A stretch of 64,000 nt of DNA from Enterobacter ludwigii (GTDB lineage: Bacteria; Pseudomonadota; Gammaproteobacteria; Enterobacterales; Enterobacteriaceae): the NCBI GenBank assembly GCA_023023105.1, contig CP083824.1, forward strand, positions 4,278,001 to 4,342,000. Reading direction: 5' to 3'. A program made the translations under genes and the position numbers. The notes below the pieces were generated by a model, which worked only from the letters and a program-made list of their open reading frames with translations, ran no database searches and had not been told where the DNA came from. Of this stretch, positions 25,408 to 35,241 are shown one piece after another; the first letter of the stretch is position 1; each line of letters opens with the position of its first letter.

Positions 25408-25695
25408 TCACCAGTTCATTTGACTGGCATGCTTCACAGTAAGATTGACGAAATCAGTATAGCCAACCACGTCAATTTTGGCTGAAATTTGACCAGAAAG
25501 ACCCCGCGCATCCAGATCGTCCTTCAGCGCAGAGACAGTTATGGGGGCATTCGTGAGCATTTCAACGAAACGACTGCCTTCCAGTGCGGCAAGTACGCCA
25601 TCCTGAATCAGCAGCAGGTCATCACCTTCGCGCAGCATACTCAGTAACGCGTCGATATCACATTGCCACGGTGAATGGCTCAGAGTATGGAGCAT
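25408..25695 (-). CDS. tusB: Sulfur relay protein TusB
   Basis: Subunit of the TusBCD hexamer, which takes persulfide sulfur from TusA and hands it to TusE on the way to 2-thiolation of wobble uridine by MnmA. The 95 residues begin [20 protein letters not shown] and match the DsrH-like family. It follows tusC by 7 nt. The four genes yheO-tusDCB form one closely packed unit upstream of the rpsL promoter. Confidence 0.96.
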   Translation of the reverse strand: MLHTLSHSPWQCDIDALLSMLREGDDLLLIQDGVLAALEGSRFVEMLTNAPITVSALKDDLDARGLSGQISAKIDVVGYTDFVNLTVKHASQMNW

Positions 25696-25702
25696 GGCAG
25701 CC

Positions 25703-26062
25703 TCAGAAAGTCAGAACGGTATCGTAGTGGGAAAGGTGTTCGCGCAGTGCTATGGAGGACAGACACGTCACATCCAGCACGAAAGGCGTGGCCTCGTTTA
25801 AACCCCGTGCGGCCAGAGAGTCGGTGCAGACATAGAACGTTTCGATATCGTACAGCGGTAACACTTTGAACGTCGCGATGTAATCGCGCGCGAGAACGGC
25901 TTGCGGCTGTTGACCCGCCAGAAGCTGGAACACACCGTCCCCCAAAAAGAAGACGCCGATATCTTCAGTCAATGCTGAGGTCGCGAGCAGCGCATCCAGC
26001 CCTTCTCTGCCGGACGCACTACCGTGCGGCGCTGAGGAAAAAACAAACGCGATACGCTTCAT
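25703..26062 (-). CDS. tusC: Sulfur relay protein TusC
   Basis: DsrF-like subunit of TusBCD. The 119 residues begin [20 protein letters not shown] and fold as the DsrE superfamily. The subunit has no essential catalytic cysteine and serves the assembly. It overlaps the tusD stop by one base (26062). Confidence 0.96.
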   Translation of the reverse strand: MKRIAFVFSSAPHGSASGREGLDALLATSALTEDIGVFFLGDGVFQLLAGQQPQAVLARDYIATFKVLPLYDIETFYVCTDSLAARGLNEATPFVLDVTCLSSIALREHLSHYDTVLTF

Positions 26063-26448
26063 CAGAATTGCACCACTCTGTCGCAGGTTAACGCTGCCTG
26101 TGCCAGTGCACCCAGACCACTCAACGAAAAACCGGGCTGCAGGTTAGAACCCGATAAACCAAGACGCGCGGCTTCGGTTGCATCGGTCACGCCGCGGCGC
26201 AGTGCCGCCGCCACGCAGATATGCAGTTCAACGCCCTGCTTTTCGTTTAATGCCTGCCAGGCACGCACCAGGTCAAACTCATCACTCGCCGGTGACGTAA
26301 ACTGGTTCGCGTTATACACCCCTTCCCGATAAAAGAAGACGCTCACCAGTTCATGTCCGGCCTTCAGCAGCGCATGCGCAAACTGCAGCGCGCTGCTGGC
26401 CTGCTGAGTACCGTACGCCGGGCCTGTCACCATTAACGCAAAACGCAT
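26062..26448 (-). CDS. tusD: Sulfurtransferase TusD
   Basis: Catalytic subunit of the TusBCD sulfur carrier. The 128 residues begin [20 protein letters not shown]. The active-site cysteine that carries the persulfide, Cys78 in E. coli, is at residue 78 in [15 protein letters not shown]. It overlaps yheO by one base and tusC by one base, so the cluster is translationally coupled. Confidence 0.97.
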   Translation of the reverse strand: MRFALMVTGPAYGTQQASSALQFAHALLKAGHELVSVFFYREGVYNANQFTSPASDEFDLVRAWQALNEKQGVELHICVAAALRRGVTDATEAARLGLSGSNLQPGFSLSGLGALAQAALTCDRVVQF

Positions 26449-27170
26449 TACTTGTCTTGCCCCAGGAAATCACCGCTCTTGAACTGGCGAATATAGAGGT
26501 AAACCGTGTGCTTGGAGATATTCAGACGATCGGCAACCTGGTTGATGGCGTCTTTAATATCAAAAATCCCTTTCTCATAGAGATTCAGCACGATCTGGCG
26601 ATTCTTGGCGTTGTTCGATACGTTGCGGTCGGCGTTCACCTCTTCAATGGTGAACTCAAGCGTCTGAGTCACAAGATCTTCAACAGAAGAGGCAAAGTTA
26701 ACGGAAGAGCCAACATCTGGCGTTTCTGGTGGAATAAAGGTGCTCATGATTTGCGAGAATGGCACATCAAGGTTCATGTTGATGCACAGCAGTCCAATCA
26801 CACGATGCTCGCGGTTTCGAATCGCGATAGTTTCTGATTTCATTAGCACGCCGCTTTTGGCGCGGGTGAAATAGCATTTGGAGACGCTGCTGTCCGCGCC
26901 GGTCATGTCATGCAACATACGCAATGCAAGGTCGGTGATTGGCGAACCAATTTTACGGCCAGTATGCTCACCATTGGCAATGCGGATGGCGGAACACTTC
27001 AGATCTTGCAAGGAGTGCAATACGATTTCGCAGTGGGAGCCAATGAGCATCGCTAACCCGTCCACCACCGCTTCATACGATTTCAGAATATCGAAGTCGG
27101 TCTGGTCAAAAGGACGTTGATCCAGCAAATCAAGTTCACTGGTTTCGTTGGTTAAAAGCGACCTGGACAT
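26448..27170 (-). CDS. yheO: YheO-like PAS/HTH transcriptional regulator
   Basis: Predicted DNA-binding regulator of 240 residues. The N-terminal two thirds match the YheO-like PAS domain, including the segment [13 protein letters not shown] and the [20 protein letters not shown] region. The C-terminus holds a helix-turn-helix ([20 protein letters not shown], about residues 208-228). It is the first gene of the yheO-tusDCB unit. A regulatory target is not established; the linkage to tus genes is widely conserved in enterobacteria. No signal or membrane segment is seen. Confidence 0.93.
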   Translation of the reverse strand: MSRSLLTNETSELDLLDQRPFDQTDFDILKSYEAVVDGLAMLIGSHCEIVLHSLQDLKCSAIRIANGEHTGRKIGSPITDLALRMLHDMTGADSSVSKCYFTRAKSGVLMKSETIAIRNREHRVIGLLCINMNLDVPFSQIMSTFIPPETPDVGSSVNFASSVEDLVTQTLEFTIEEVNADRNVSNNAKNRQIVLNLYEKGIFDIKDAINQVADRLNISKHTVYLYIRQFKSGDFLGQDK

Positions 27171-27296
27171 GAAAAAAACACTCCTTTTCAGGAGCCTGTC
27201 GTTAGGTTTTCAGGGCAGGCTCATTATCTACACGGACAACTAAATTAATACAGCGGGTATAACGCTTTCCAGTGTTAATTATATCTGCCCCATAAT

Positions 27297-27332
27297 AAAA
27301 AAACCGCCGCCTTAAAGGCGGCGGTTTTTTTT
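27297..27332 (-). terminator. Terminator of fkpA
   Basis: Strong hairpin with stem ACCGCCGCC / GGCGGCGGT, flanked by seven A and eight T. It ends 6 nt past the fkpA stop on the minus strand. The symmetric flanks would also stop plus-strand transcription. Confidence 0.93.
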
Positions 27333-27337
27333 CAGCG

Positions 27338-28156
27338 TTACTTCTTAGCAGCAGCGGCTTTATCGTCAGCCGGTGCGTCTGCTTTAGCGTCCGCTTTCGG
27401 TGCCGGTTTGATATCCAGCAGCTCTACGTCAAAGACCAGCGTAGAATTGGCAGGGATACCCGGAACGCCGGTTTTGCCGTACGCCAGATCTGGTGGGATA
27501 ACCAGCTTGATCTTGCCGCCTTTTTTGATGTTTTTCAGGCCTTCAGTCCAGCCAGGGATCACACCATCCAGACGGAAGGAGAGCGGCTCACCGCGGGTGT
27601 AAGAGTTATCGAACTCTTTACCGTCGATCAGCGTACCTTTGTAGTTCACGACAACAGTGTCGCTGTCTTTAGGCGCATCGCCGGTGCCTTCTTTCTCAAC
27701 TTTGTACACCAGGCCAGTAGAGGAGGTTTTCACACCTTTCTCTTTAGCAAAGGTATCGCGATAGGCTTTGCCTTTGGCTTCGTTTTCTTTAGCGTCCGCA
27801 TCCATCTTAGTCTGAGCGGCACCTTTCACACGCGCTTCGAACGCCTGCAGAGTCTGTTCGATCTCCTGGTCAGACAGCTTGCTCTTATCAGCAAATGCGT
27901 CCTGAACGCCCGCGATCAGCTGAGCTTTATCCAGTTTGATGCCCAGTTTCTCTTGTTCTTTCAGAGAGTTTTCCATGTAACGACCCAGAGATGCGCCGAG
28001 TGCGTAGGCGGATTTCTGGTCGTCATTTTTGAACGCCGCTTTGCTGTCTGCAGTGGCAGCAGGCTTCGCAGCAGTATCAGCAGCGAATGACAGCGGCGCG
28101 TTCAGCGCAACAGCCATCGTCGTCGCCAGCAGCGTTACTTTAAACAGTGATTTCAT
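27338..28156 (-). CDS. fkpA: Periplasmic peptidyl-prolyl isomerase/chaperone FkpA
   Basis: FKBP-type isomerase and chaperone that helps fold outer-membrane and periplasmic proteins. The 272 residues start with a signal peptide (MKSLFKVTLLATTMAVALNA, cleavage expected after PLSFA). A helical dimerisation domain follows (about 40-140), then the FKBP domain (about 150-255) with VVNYKGTLIDGKEFDNSY and the GVIPGWTEGLKNIKKGGK pattern, and a Lys/Ala-rich tail. In E. coli it belongs to the sigma-E regulon. A clear sigma-E promoter could not be confirmed by eye in the 235-nt gap to slyX. Confidence 0.98.
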   Translation of the reverse strand: MKSLFKVTLLATTMAVALNAPLSFAADTAAKPAATADSKAAFKNDDQKSAYALGASLGRYMENSLKEQEKLGIKLDKAQLIAGVQDAFADKSKLSDQEIEQTLQAFEARVKGAAQTKMDADAKENEAKGKAYRDTFAKEKGVKTSSTGLVYKVEKEGTGDAPKDSDTVVVNYKGTLIDGKEFDNSYTRGEPLSFRLDGVIPGWTEGLKNIKKGGKIKLVIPPDLAYGKTGVPGIPANSTLVFDVELLDIKPAPKADAKADAPADDKAAAAKK

Positions 28157-28394
28157 CCATATCTCCAGGGCCTGGGGACTCTCACCCCAGCGTTAAACGT
28201 AAATGAGTTACGTACTATAAAACGTTGCGGAAGAAATCTACAGACAGACACTTCCAATTCTCGCCACTTTTCAGACTATTTTTGTTTAAATAAGTTTCCT
28301 GCCAAAGGGATGCAGACTGTACTTCAGGATAAACTCAGTTAAACTGCGCCGCCGCTGGGCCATTATGGTGAATCTGAAATAAACGAGGTGAATG

Positions 28395-28613
28395 ATGAAG
28401 GATACTGCATTAGAAGCGAGAATGGCTGAGCTGGAAAGCCGCCTGGCTTTTCAGGACATCACCATCGAAGAGCTAAACCAGACCGTGACTGCACATGAGC
28501 TCGAAATGGCAAAACTGCGGGATCATATGCGCCTGCTGACGGAAAAGCTGAAGGCTACGCAGCCGTCGAACATTGCCTCTCAGTCAGAAGAGACGCCACC
28601 ACCTCATTATTGA
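28395..28613 (+). CDS. slyX: SlyX family coiled-coil protein
   Basis: Small cytoplasmic protein of 72 residues, mostly heptad-like helix ([20 protein letters not shown]), ending in the conserved ETPPPHY. I chose the second ATG (28395) of two in tandem. It aligns with the E. coli start and stands six bases after GAGG. It lies between fkpA (divergent) and slyD (convergent). The function is unknown. The linkage to slyD is conserved but the genes are transcribed in opposite directions. Confidence 0.93.
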   Translation: MKDTALEARMAELESRLAFQDITIEELNQTVTAHELEMAKLRDHMRLLTEKLKATQPSNIASQSEETPPPHY

Positions 28614-28618
28614 GGCGT

Positions 28619-28646
28619 AAAAAAAGCGGGAATCTCCCGCTTTTTT
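28619..28646. terminator. Bidirectional terminator between slyX and slyD
   Basis: Stem GCGGGA / TCCCGC with loop ATC, preceded by seven A and followed by six T. Given convergent slyX and slyD, it probably serves both transcripts. Confidence 0.88.
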
Positions 28647-28664
28647 ATTTTCCGCCTGGCGGAA

Positions 28665-29243
28665 TTAGTGGCAACCGCAGCCACCGTTGCCGCAACCACC
28701 TTTACCGTGGTCGTGATCGTGGCCGTGACCACCGCAGCAGCCGTCGTGGCCGTGATCGTGGTCATGGTCGTGACCATGCGCACCGTGAACGTGGCCATGA
28801 GCCAGTTCTTCTTCGGTTGCTTCACGGATCGCAACAACTTCTACGTTGAACTTCAGGTTCTGACCAGCCAGCATGTGGTTACCGTCAACCACAACGTGGT
28901 CGTCTTCCACTTCGGTGATTTCAACAGGAACCGGACCCTGGTCAGTTTCAGCCAGGAAGCGCATGCCAACCTGCAGTTCGTCAACGCCCATGAACACGTC
29001 TTTAGGAACGCGCTGAACCAGGTTGTCATCATACTGACCGTAAGCGTCGTTCGCGCCTACAGCAACATCAAATTTGTCGCCAACTTCATGACCTTCCAGC
29101 GCGTTTTCCAGGCCGGAAATCAGGGAACCGTGACCATGCAGGTAGTCAAGCGGCGCACTCACCGGAGACTCATCAACCAACACACCGTCTTCTGTACGTA
29201 CCTGATAGGCCAGGCTGACCACCAGGTCTTTTGCTACTTTCAT
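28665..29243 (-). CDS. slyD: FKBP-type isomerase and nickel metallochaperone SlyD
   Basis: Cytoplasmic peptidyl-prolyl isomerase and chaperone that also delivers nickel to hydrogenase maturation, and is the host factor for phiX174 E-protein lysis. The 192 residues hold an FKBP domain (about 1-70 and 130-150) interrupted by the IF chaperone insert. The C-terminal tail of about 45 residues is dense in His, Asp, Gly and Cys (for example HGHDHDHDHGHDGCCGGHGH) and binds metal. The isomerase core is normal. Confidence 0.98.
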   Translation of the reverse strand: MKVAKDLVVSLAYQVRTEDGVLVDESPVSAPLDYLHGHGSLISGLENALEGHEVGDKFDVAVGANDAYGQYDDNLVQRVPKDVFMGVDELQVGMRFLAETDQGPVPVEITEVEDDHVVVDGNHMLAGQNLKFNVEVVAIREATEEELAHGHVHGAHGHDHDHDHGHDGCCGGHGHDHDHGKGGCGNGGCGCH

Positions 29244-29337
29244 GATATCTCCTGAGCGTGGGAAAATTGCTGGCGCAGATTGTAGCGGAAATCTGCACCC
29301 GTGTACCCTTTAGCTTAAAAAAACTCAGGACATATCG

Positions 29338-29538
29338 CTAGTCCGGATGAAAAATCCCGATCACTTGCTCTTCTTTGCGAACGTGATCGCGGGCCTCTTT
29401 ATCAGCCTCACGCATCTGGTGACCGCACTTAACACACTCAACAACATCAATATTATTTTCCCGCCACATCGCCAGAGTATCTTGCGCCTGGCAGGTCGGG
29501 CATTTTGCACCCGCAATAAAGCGTTTACGTACAGCCAT
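29338..29538 (-). CDS. yheV: YheV family small zinc-ribbon protein
   Basis: Sixty-six-residue protein with two CxxC pairs, CPTC near residue 13 and CVKC near residue 35, that would bind one zinc ion. Charged helical sequence follows (KEARDHVRKEEQ). It matches E. coli YheV. It begins 13 nt after the kefB stop and likely shares the kefG-kefB message. No function is established; a nucleic-acid or protein contact role is only a guess from the fold. Confidence 0.9.
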   Translation of the reverse strand: MAVRKRFIAGAKCPTCQAQDTLAMWRENNIDVVECVKCGHQMREADKEARDHVRKEEQVIGIFHPD

Positions 29539-29551
29539 CTTTCGTTACCCT

Positions 29552-31357
29552 TTATTCAAATTCATCCCAGCCATCAAGCTGGCGTCGTTCCAGTTGCATC
29601 TCTCGCTGGAAAATCTCCTCCAGCTCGCGACGCGCTTCCCGCACGCGTGAGATCTGCGCGGTATCCGTATGTACCGGCATCAGCTCACGCAGCATTCGCA
29701 TATCCAGCCGGCGGAAGTGCATTTGCGCACGCTGCGCCTGATGTGGATGCATACCGAGCGAGATCAACGCCTTGCGTCCCAGCTCCAGCGCACTGGAGAA
29801 CGTCTCACGGGAGAAGTGTTTCACACCCGCCTGCAACAATTCGTGGGCTTCAACACGTCCCCGCGCACGCGCCAGAATATGCAGATGCGGGAAATGCTGC
29901 TGACACAACTCCACCAGCTTCATCGTGTCTTCCGGATCGTTACAGGTAATCACGATAGACTCTGCTGCCTCCGCTCCCGCCGAGCGCAGTAGCTCGAGCT
30001 GGGTCGCATCGCCGTAATACACCTTGTAGCCATATTTACGCATCAGATTAACCGCGCTGATATCACGCTCCAGCACCGTAATGCGCATTTTGTTCGCCAT
30101 CAGCAAACGTCCGATAACCTGTCCGAAACGGCCAAAGCCCACCACAATCACCTGCGGCTTATCGTCTTCCACCCACGGCGCTTCGTCTTCATCATCAGCG
30201 GGATTCAGGCGGCGTGACAGAAGTTTATCCACCAGCTTCATCAACAGCGGCGTGGTCATCATGGACAGCGTCACCGTCACCAGCAGCAGAGCCATCTGAT
30301 CGTCTTTAAACAGCTTCTGGGAAGATGCAGTGGAAAACAGCACAAACGCGAACTCGCCTCCCTGGCTTAATACGCTGGCAAACTGCATACGTTCCGAACT
30401 GCGTAGCCCGTAAATGCGCGACATGACATACAGCACCAGTGTTTTCACCGCCACCAGAATGGCAACGCTCACGACAACCCACAGCAGATGGGTATAAAGA
30501 ACGCCAAGGTTAAGCGCCATACCCACCGAAATAAAGAAAAGCCCTAACAGCAGCCCTTTGAAGGGATCGATGGCAATTTCCAGTTCGTGACGATATTCGC
30601 TCTCAGCAAGCAGCACCCCGGCAATGAAGGTCCCGAGCGCCATCGACAGCCCCAGCGCATCCATAAACAGCGCCGATCCCAGCACCAGCAGCAGCGTCGC
30701 AGCGGTGAACACCTCCCGTACGCCCGACGCGGCAATAAAGCGGAACACAGGGCGTAACAGGAAACGTCCGCCAATCAGCATACCGGCGAAGGCCAGCACC
30801 TTCATGGCGATTTTTGCCCAGTCAAAGTGATCGTCGCCGGAGCCTGCCAATAGCGGCACCAGAGCCAGCGCGGGGATCACCGCCAGATCCTGAAACAGCA
30901 GCACCGAAAAACCCAGTTGCCCTGCTTCGTTGCGGTTCATCCCTTTGTCGCGCATTAACTGAAGCGCCATTGCCGTCGACGACATCGCAAGACCTATCCC
31001 ACCGATCACCGCCGCCTGCCAGGAGAAGTTGGTCAGCATTAACAGGCCCCCCAGAATCGCGGCGCTGAACAGCACCTGTGCAGCACCCACACCGAAGATA
31101 GAGCGTCTGAGTTGCCACAATTTAGAGGGGTTCAGCTCAAGGCCGATGATGAACATCAGGAACACCACACCCAGCTCGGAGAAATGGAGAATCTCATCTA
31201 CATCGCTGATGAATCCAAGTCCCCAGGGGCCAATCGCGATCCCTGCCAGCAGATAGCCCAGCACTGCACCTATTCCAATACGTGCAGCAAGCGGAACCGC
31301 GACGACGGCCGCAAATAAAAACAGCACTCCGGCAAGGAGCAGATTCGATCCTTCCAT
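29552..31357 (-). CDS. kefB: Glutathione-regulated potassium efflux antiporter KefB
   Basis: K+/H+ antiporter that acidifies the cytoplasm in response to electrophiles through glutathione adducts. The ATG at 31357 gives 601 residues starting [15 protein letters not shown], the E. coli length. About 12 hydrophobic segments of the CPA2 family (1-380) precede a cytosolic KTN/RCK domain with the Rossmann motif [18 protein letters not shown] near 403. A charged C-terminal helix follows. Its start overlaps the kefG stop by one base, as TAATG. The ancillary KefG is needed for full activity. Confidence 0.98.
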   Translation of the reverse strand: MEGSNLLLAGVLFLFAAVVAVPLAARIGIGAVLGYLLAGIAIGPWGLGFISDVDEILHFSELGVVFLMFIIGLELNPSKLWQLRRSIFGVGAAQVLFSAAILGGLLMLTNFSWQAAVIGGIGLAMSSTAMALQLMRDKGMNRNEAGQLGFSVLLFQDLAVIPALALVPLLAGSGDDHFDWAKIAMKVLAFAGMLIGGRFLLRPVFRFIAASGVREVFTAATLLLVLGSALFMDALGLSMALGTFIAGVLLAESEYRHELEIAIDPFKGLLLGLFFISVGMALNLGVLYTHLLWVVVSVAILVAVKTLVLYVMSRIYGLRSSERMQFASVLSQGGEFAFVLFSTASSQKLFKDDQMALLLVTVTLSMMTTPLLMKLVDKLLSRRLNPADDEDEAPWVEDDKPQVIVVGFGRFGQVIGRLLMANKMRITVLERDISAVNLMRKYGYKVYYGDATQLELLRSAGAEAAESIVITCNDPEDTMKLVELCQQHFPHLHILARARGRVEAHELLQAGVKHFSRETFSSALELGRKALISLGMHPHQAQRAQMHFRRLDMRMLRELMPVHTDTAQISRVREARRELEEIFQREMQLERRQLDGWDEFE

Positions 31358-31911
31358 TAACGTCCTCCTGCCGGAATCGGTGACGCCAGCCATTCACCAT
31401 ACGCTCTGGCGTGGCTTGCCAGTTCTTTCGGATCCTGACGACGTGCCCAGTAGATAATAATCGGGCTCATCCAGTGCATACGACACATCGCTGCCGTCAG
31501 TTCGAATGGACGCAGGATGTCACTCATCGGATAGCGGTTCAGCCCGTCATAACGGTATGCGCTTTCCGGTTCACCGGTAGTAATAACGCTACGCCAGTAC
31601 TTTCCCGCCAGTTGGTTGCCCCCTACCCCACTGGAGAATCCCCTGCTCAGCACGCGGTCCAGCCACTCTTTTAGCAGCGCCGGGCAGCTGTAGGTATAAA
31701 GCGGATGCTGGAACACAATGACGTCGTGCTGACGCAGCAGTTCCTGCTCGTAAGGGATATCAATAAAGAAATCAGGATAGTGCGCGTAAAGATCGTGCAC
31801 CGTCACGTTACTGAGCTGTGTGGCCGGCTTAAGCAGCACCCGGTTTGCCACCGAGTCCTGAGATTCCGGATGGGCATACAGCAGCAGCACTTTTGCTGTC
31901 TGAGACATCAT
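31357..31911 (-). CDS. kefG: KefB ancillary oxidoreductase KefG
   Basis: Flavodoxin-like quinone oxidoreductase family protein that binds and activates KefB. The 184 residues begin [20 protein letters not shown]. The FMN-binding region includes [20 protein letters not shown] near residue 68, and the conserved [16 protein letters not shown] near 103. The one-base overlap with kefB implies coupled translation in a fixed order. It is divergent from yheS, with a 135-nt shared promoter region. Confidence 0.96.
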   Translation of the reverse strand: MMSQTAKVLLLYAHPESQDSVANRVLLKPATQLSNVTVHDLYAHYPDFFIDIPYEQELLRQHDVIVFQHPLYTYSCPALLKEWLDRVLSRGFSSGVGGNQLAGKYWRSVITTGEPESAYRYDGLNRYPMSDILRPFELTAAMCRMHWMSPIIIYWARRQDPKELASHARAYGEWLASPIPAGGR

Positions 31912-32046
31912 TCCCCTCCCGGTCTTGTTTCTGTTTTTGTGTATTGTCGTTGTTTTGGGCTACCATGGCGGCCCGGTGCGGAAAATAGCCCACACCTTAC
32001 ATTATCATAATGACAAATTAACATAGTCGGAACATACGGCGCTTCT

Positions 32047-33951
32047 ATGATTGTTTTCTCCTCGTTACAAATTCGTCGCGGCGTGCGCGTCCTGCTGGAT
32101 AACGCCACTGCAACCATCAACCCTGGCCAAAAAGTGGGTCTGGTCGGCAAAAACGGCTGTGGTAAATCCACTCTGCTGGCGCTGCTGAAAAACGAGATTA
32201 GCGCGGATGGCGGTAACTTTACCTTCCCGGGGAACTGGCAGCTCGCCTGGGTGAACCAGGAGACGCCCGCCCTGAGCGAACCGGCTCTCGACTATGTTAT
32301 CGACGGTGACCGTGAATACCGTAAGCTGGAAGCGGAACTTAACGCCGCCAACGAGCGCAACGACGGTCACGCCATCGCCACCGTTCACGGCAAGCTGGAC
32401 GCCATCGACGCATGGACCATTCGCTCCCGCGCCTCCAGCCTGCTGCACGGCCTGGGCTTCAGCAATGAACAGCTGGAACGCCCGGTCAGCGACTTCTCGG
32501 GCGGCTGGCGTATGCGCCTCAACCTGGCGCAGGCACTGATCTGCCGCTCCGATCTGTTGTTGCTCGATGAACCGACGAACCACCTGGATCTCGATGCGGT
32601 TATTTGGCTGGAGAAGTGGCTCAAGAGCTATCAGGGCACTCTGATTCTGATCTCCCACGACCGCGACTTTCTCGACCCGGTGGTGGATAAAATCATTCAT
32701 ATCGAACAGCAAACGATGTTCGAGTACACCGGCAACTACAGCTCCTTCGAGCGCCAGCGCGCGACGCGTCTTGCCCAGCAGCAGTCCATGTATGAAAGCC
32801 AGCAGCAGCGCGTGGCGCATCTGCAAAGCTTTGTGGATCGCTTCAAGGCCAAAGCGTCAAAAGCGAAACAGGCCCAGAGCCGCATCAAAATGCTGGAACG
32901 CATGGAGATGATTGCCCCGGCGCACGTGGATAACCCGTTCCACTTCAGCTTCCGCGCGCCGGAAAGCCTGCCAAACCCACTGCTGAAGATGGAAAAAGTC
33001 AGCGCGGGCTACGGCGAACGCACTATTCTCGACTCCATCAAGCTCAACCTGGTGCCGGGTTCGCGCATTGGCCTGCTGGGACGCAACGGTGCAGGTAAAT
33101 CAACGTTGATCAAACTGCTGGCGGGCGAGCTTAACCCGGTCAGCGGTGAAATCGGTCTCGCGAAGGGCATCAAGCTGGGTTACTTCGCCCAGCATCAGCT
33201 GGAATTTTTACGCGCGGATGAATCCCCGATTCAGCACCTCGCGCGTCTGGCGCCGCAGGAGATGGAGCAGAAGCTACGTGACTACCTCGGCGGTTTTGGC
33301 TTCCAGGGTGATAAGGTCACCGAAAACACCGAGCGCTTCTCCGGTGGCGAAAAGGCCCGTCTGGTGCTGGCACTGATCGTCTGGCAACGTCCGAACCTGC
33401 TGCTTCTTGATGAACCGACTAACCACCTGGATCTCGATATGCGTCAGGCGCTAACTGAAGCGCTGATTGAGTTTGAAGGCGCGCTGGTTGTCGTCTCGCA
33501 CGATCGCCACCTGATCCGCTCCACCACGGACGATCTCTACTTAGTGCATGACGGCAAAGTTGAACCATTCGACGGTGACCTGGAAGACTACCAGCAGTGG
33601 CTGACCGACGTGCAGAAGCTGGAAAACCAGCCGGAAGAGTCCGCGAAAGAGAACGCCAACAGCGCGCAGGCGCGTAAAGACCAAAAGCGCCGCGACGCGG
33701 AACTTCGCACCCAGACACAGCCGCTACGCAAAGAGATCGCCCGTCTCGAAAAAGAGATGGAAAAACTTAATGCGACACTCGCTACCGTTGAAGAGAAGCT
33801 GGGCGATAGCGGTCTGTATGACCAGAGCCGCAAAGCTGAGCTGACTGACTGTCTGCAAACTCAGGCCAAAACGAAATCCAGCCTCGAAGAGTGCGAGATG
33901 GCGTGGCTGGACGCTCAGGAACAGCTGGAAGCGATTATAGTAAATAACTGA
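32047..33951 (+). CDS. yheS: ABC-F family ATPase YheS
   Basis: Soluble twin ATP-binding-cassette protein of the ABC-F class, whose members act on ribosomes in the E site. The 634 residues carry two nucleotide-binding domains: Walker A GLVGKNGCGKST near residue 33 and GLLGRNGAGKST near 345; signatures FSGGWRMRL and FSGGEKARL; and Walker B LLLLDEPTNHLDLD in both. The inter-domain linker and a C-terminal Arg/Glu-rich coiled coil (about 530-630) are visible. No membrane segments are present. It is probably cotranscribed with yheT, yheU and prkB downstream. Confidence 0.96.
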   Translation: MIVFSSLQIRRGVRVLLDNATATINPGQKVGLVGKNGCGKSTLLALLKNEISADGGNFTFPGNWQLAWVNQETPALSEPALDYVIDGDREYRKLEAELNAANERNDGHAIATVHGKLDAIDAWTIRSRASSLLHGLGFSNEQLERPVSDFSGGWRMRLNLAQALICRSDLLLLDEPTNHLDLDAVIWLEKWLKSYQGTLILISHDRDFLDPVVDKIIHIEQQTMFEYTGNYSSFERQRATRLAQQQSMYESQQQRVAHLQSFVDRFKAKASKAKQAQSRIKMLERMEMIAPAHVDNPFHFSFRAPESLPNPLLKMEKVSAGYGERTILDSIKLNLVPGSRIGLLGRNGAGKSTLIKLLAGELNPVSGEIGLAKGIKLGYFAQHQLEFLRADESPIQHLARLAPQEMEQKLRDYLGGFGFQGDKVTENTERFSGGEKARLVLALIVWQRPNLLLLDEPTNHLDLDMRQALTEALIEFEGALVVVSHDRHLIRSTTDDLYLVHDGKVEPFDGDLEDYQQWLTDVQKLENQPEESAKENANSAQARKDQKRRDAELRTQTQPLRKEIARLEKEMEKLNATLATVEEKLGDSGLYDQSRKAELTDCLQTQAKTKSSLEECEMAWLDAQEQLEAIIVNN

Positions 33952-33973
33952 CAAGAATTAGCATCGCATCGTT

Positions 33974-34996
33974 ATGACCCAAATCATTCCATCAGACTTC
34001 GACATAGCTACTGAAGAGAGCGCTGAGTTCGTGCCCATGCGCGGCGTGTCCAATCGCCACCTACAGACCATGCTGCCACGGCTTATCCGTCGCAAGGTTC
34101 AGTTCACCCCGCACTGGCAACGGCTGGATTTACCGGACGGAGACTTTCTGGATCTCGCCTGGAGCGAGGAACCGGAACAGGCTCACCATAAGCCGCGTCT
34201 GGTGGTCTTTCACGGTCTGGAAGGCAGCCTGCACAGTCCGTATGCGCACGGGTTAATTGAGGCGGCAAAAGCGCGTGGATGGCTCGGTGTGGTGATGCAT
34301 TTTCGCGGCTGTAGCGGCGAGCCAAATCGCCAGAAACGCATTTATCACTCGGGTGAAACCGAGGACGGTACGTGGTTTTTACACTGGCTGCGGGAAAACT
34401 ATGGCACCGTGCCAACGGCAGCCGTGGGCTACTCGCTGGGCGGGAATATGCTGGCTTGTCTGCTGGCCAAAGAGGGCGAAAGCGTCCCGCTGGATGCCGC
34501 CGTCATTGTCTCTGCACCATTTATGCTGGAGCAGTGTAGCTACCATATGGATAAAGGTTTTTCCCGCGTCTATCAGCGCTACCTGCTTAACCTGCTGAAA
34601 GCAAACGCGGCGCGCAAACTGAAAGCCTACCCGGAGACGCTTCCGATAAGTCTGCGTCAGTTAAAAAAAGTGCGTCGCATTCGCGAGTTCGACGATCTGA
34701 TCACTGCAAAAATCCACGGCTTTGCCGACGCGATTGACTACTATCGTCAGTGCAGCGCCATGCCGCTGCTCAGCAAGATTACGCAGCCGACGCTGATCAT
34801 TCATGCCAAAGATGACCCGTTTATGGATCATCATTCGATTCCCGCTCAGGAATTCCTGCCCGACAACGTTCACTATCAGTTGACGGAGCATGGCGGCCAC
34901 GTCGGGTTTATCGGTGGCACACTGCGTCGCCCGAAAATGTGGCTTGAGACGCGTATTCCTGACTGGTTAACCCCGTATCTGGACGGTGCAAAATGA
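33974..34996 (+). CDS. yheT: Alpha/beta hydrolase YheT
   Basis: Hydrolase of the AB-hydrolase EMB8/YheT family, 340 residues. The nucleophile elbow GYSLGGN near residue 153 gives the catalytic serine. The HG oxyanion motif is in [17 protein letters not shown]. The catalytic His is probably in [11 protein letters not shown] near the C-terminus. There is no signal peptide. The physiological ester substrate is not known. It follows yheS by 22 nt, and its stop overlaps the yheU start by 4 nt (ATGA). Confidence 0.94.
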   Translation: MTQIIPSDFDIATEESAEFVPMRGVSNRHLQTMLPRLIRRKVQFTPHWQRLDLPDGDFLDLAWSEEPEQAHHKPRLVVFHGLEGSLHSPYAHGLIEAAKARGWLGVVMHFRGCSGEPNRQKRIYHSGETEDGTWFLHWLRENYGTVPTAAVGYSLGGNMLACLLAKEGESVPLDAAVIVSAPFMLEQCSYHMDKGFSRVYQRYLLNLLKANAARKLKAYPETLPISLRQLKKVRRIREFDDLITAKIHGFADAIDYYRQCSAMPLLSKITQPTLIIHAKDDPFMDHHSIPAQEFLPDNVHYQLTEHGGHVGFIGGTLRRPKMWLETRIPDWLTPYLDGAK

Positions 34997-35211
34997 TCAT
35001 TCCCTGGCAGGATCTGGCTCCCGAAACGCTCGATAATCTGATTGAAAGCTTTGTATTACGCGAAGGCACAGATTATGGTGAACAAGAACGCTCGCTCGAG
35101 CAAAAGGTCAACGATGTAAAGCGCCAGCTCAAAAGCGGCGACGTGGTGCTGGTATGGTCAGAACTGCATGAGACGGTCAATATCATGCCCCGCAACGCGT
35201 TTCACGGCTGA
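34993..35211 (+). CDS. yheU: YheU family protein
   Basis: Seventy-two-residue soluble protein matching E. coli YheU (UPF0270): [20 protein letters not shown] onward, then [12 protein letters not shown] and [20 protein letters not shown]. The ATG overlaps the yheT stop, so translation is coupled. It is acidic and probably a small alpha/beta protein. No function is known. Confidence 0.93.
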   Translation: MIIPWQDLAPETLDNLIESFVLREGTDYGEQERSLEQKVNDVKRQLKSGDVVLVWSELHETVNIMPRNAFHG

Positions 35212-35241
35212 TCTTTCAACCTTTCCAGTCAGGGAGTTGCT

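Noticed and set aside
28680..28810. Repetitive CACCGT/CATGGTC-like pattern that looks like a tandem repeat
   Set aside because: It encodes the His-Asp-Gly-rich metal-binding tail of SlyD, a normal feature of that protein, and is not an intergenic repeat or CRISPR.
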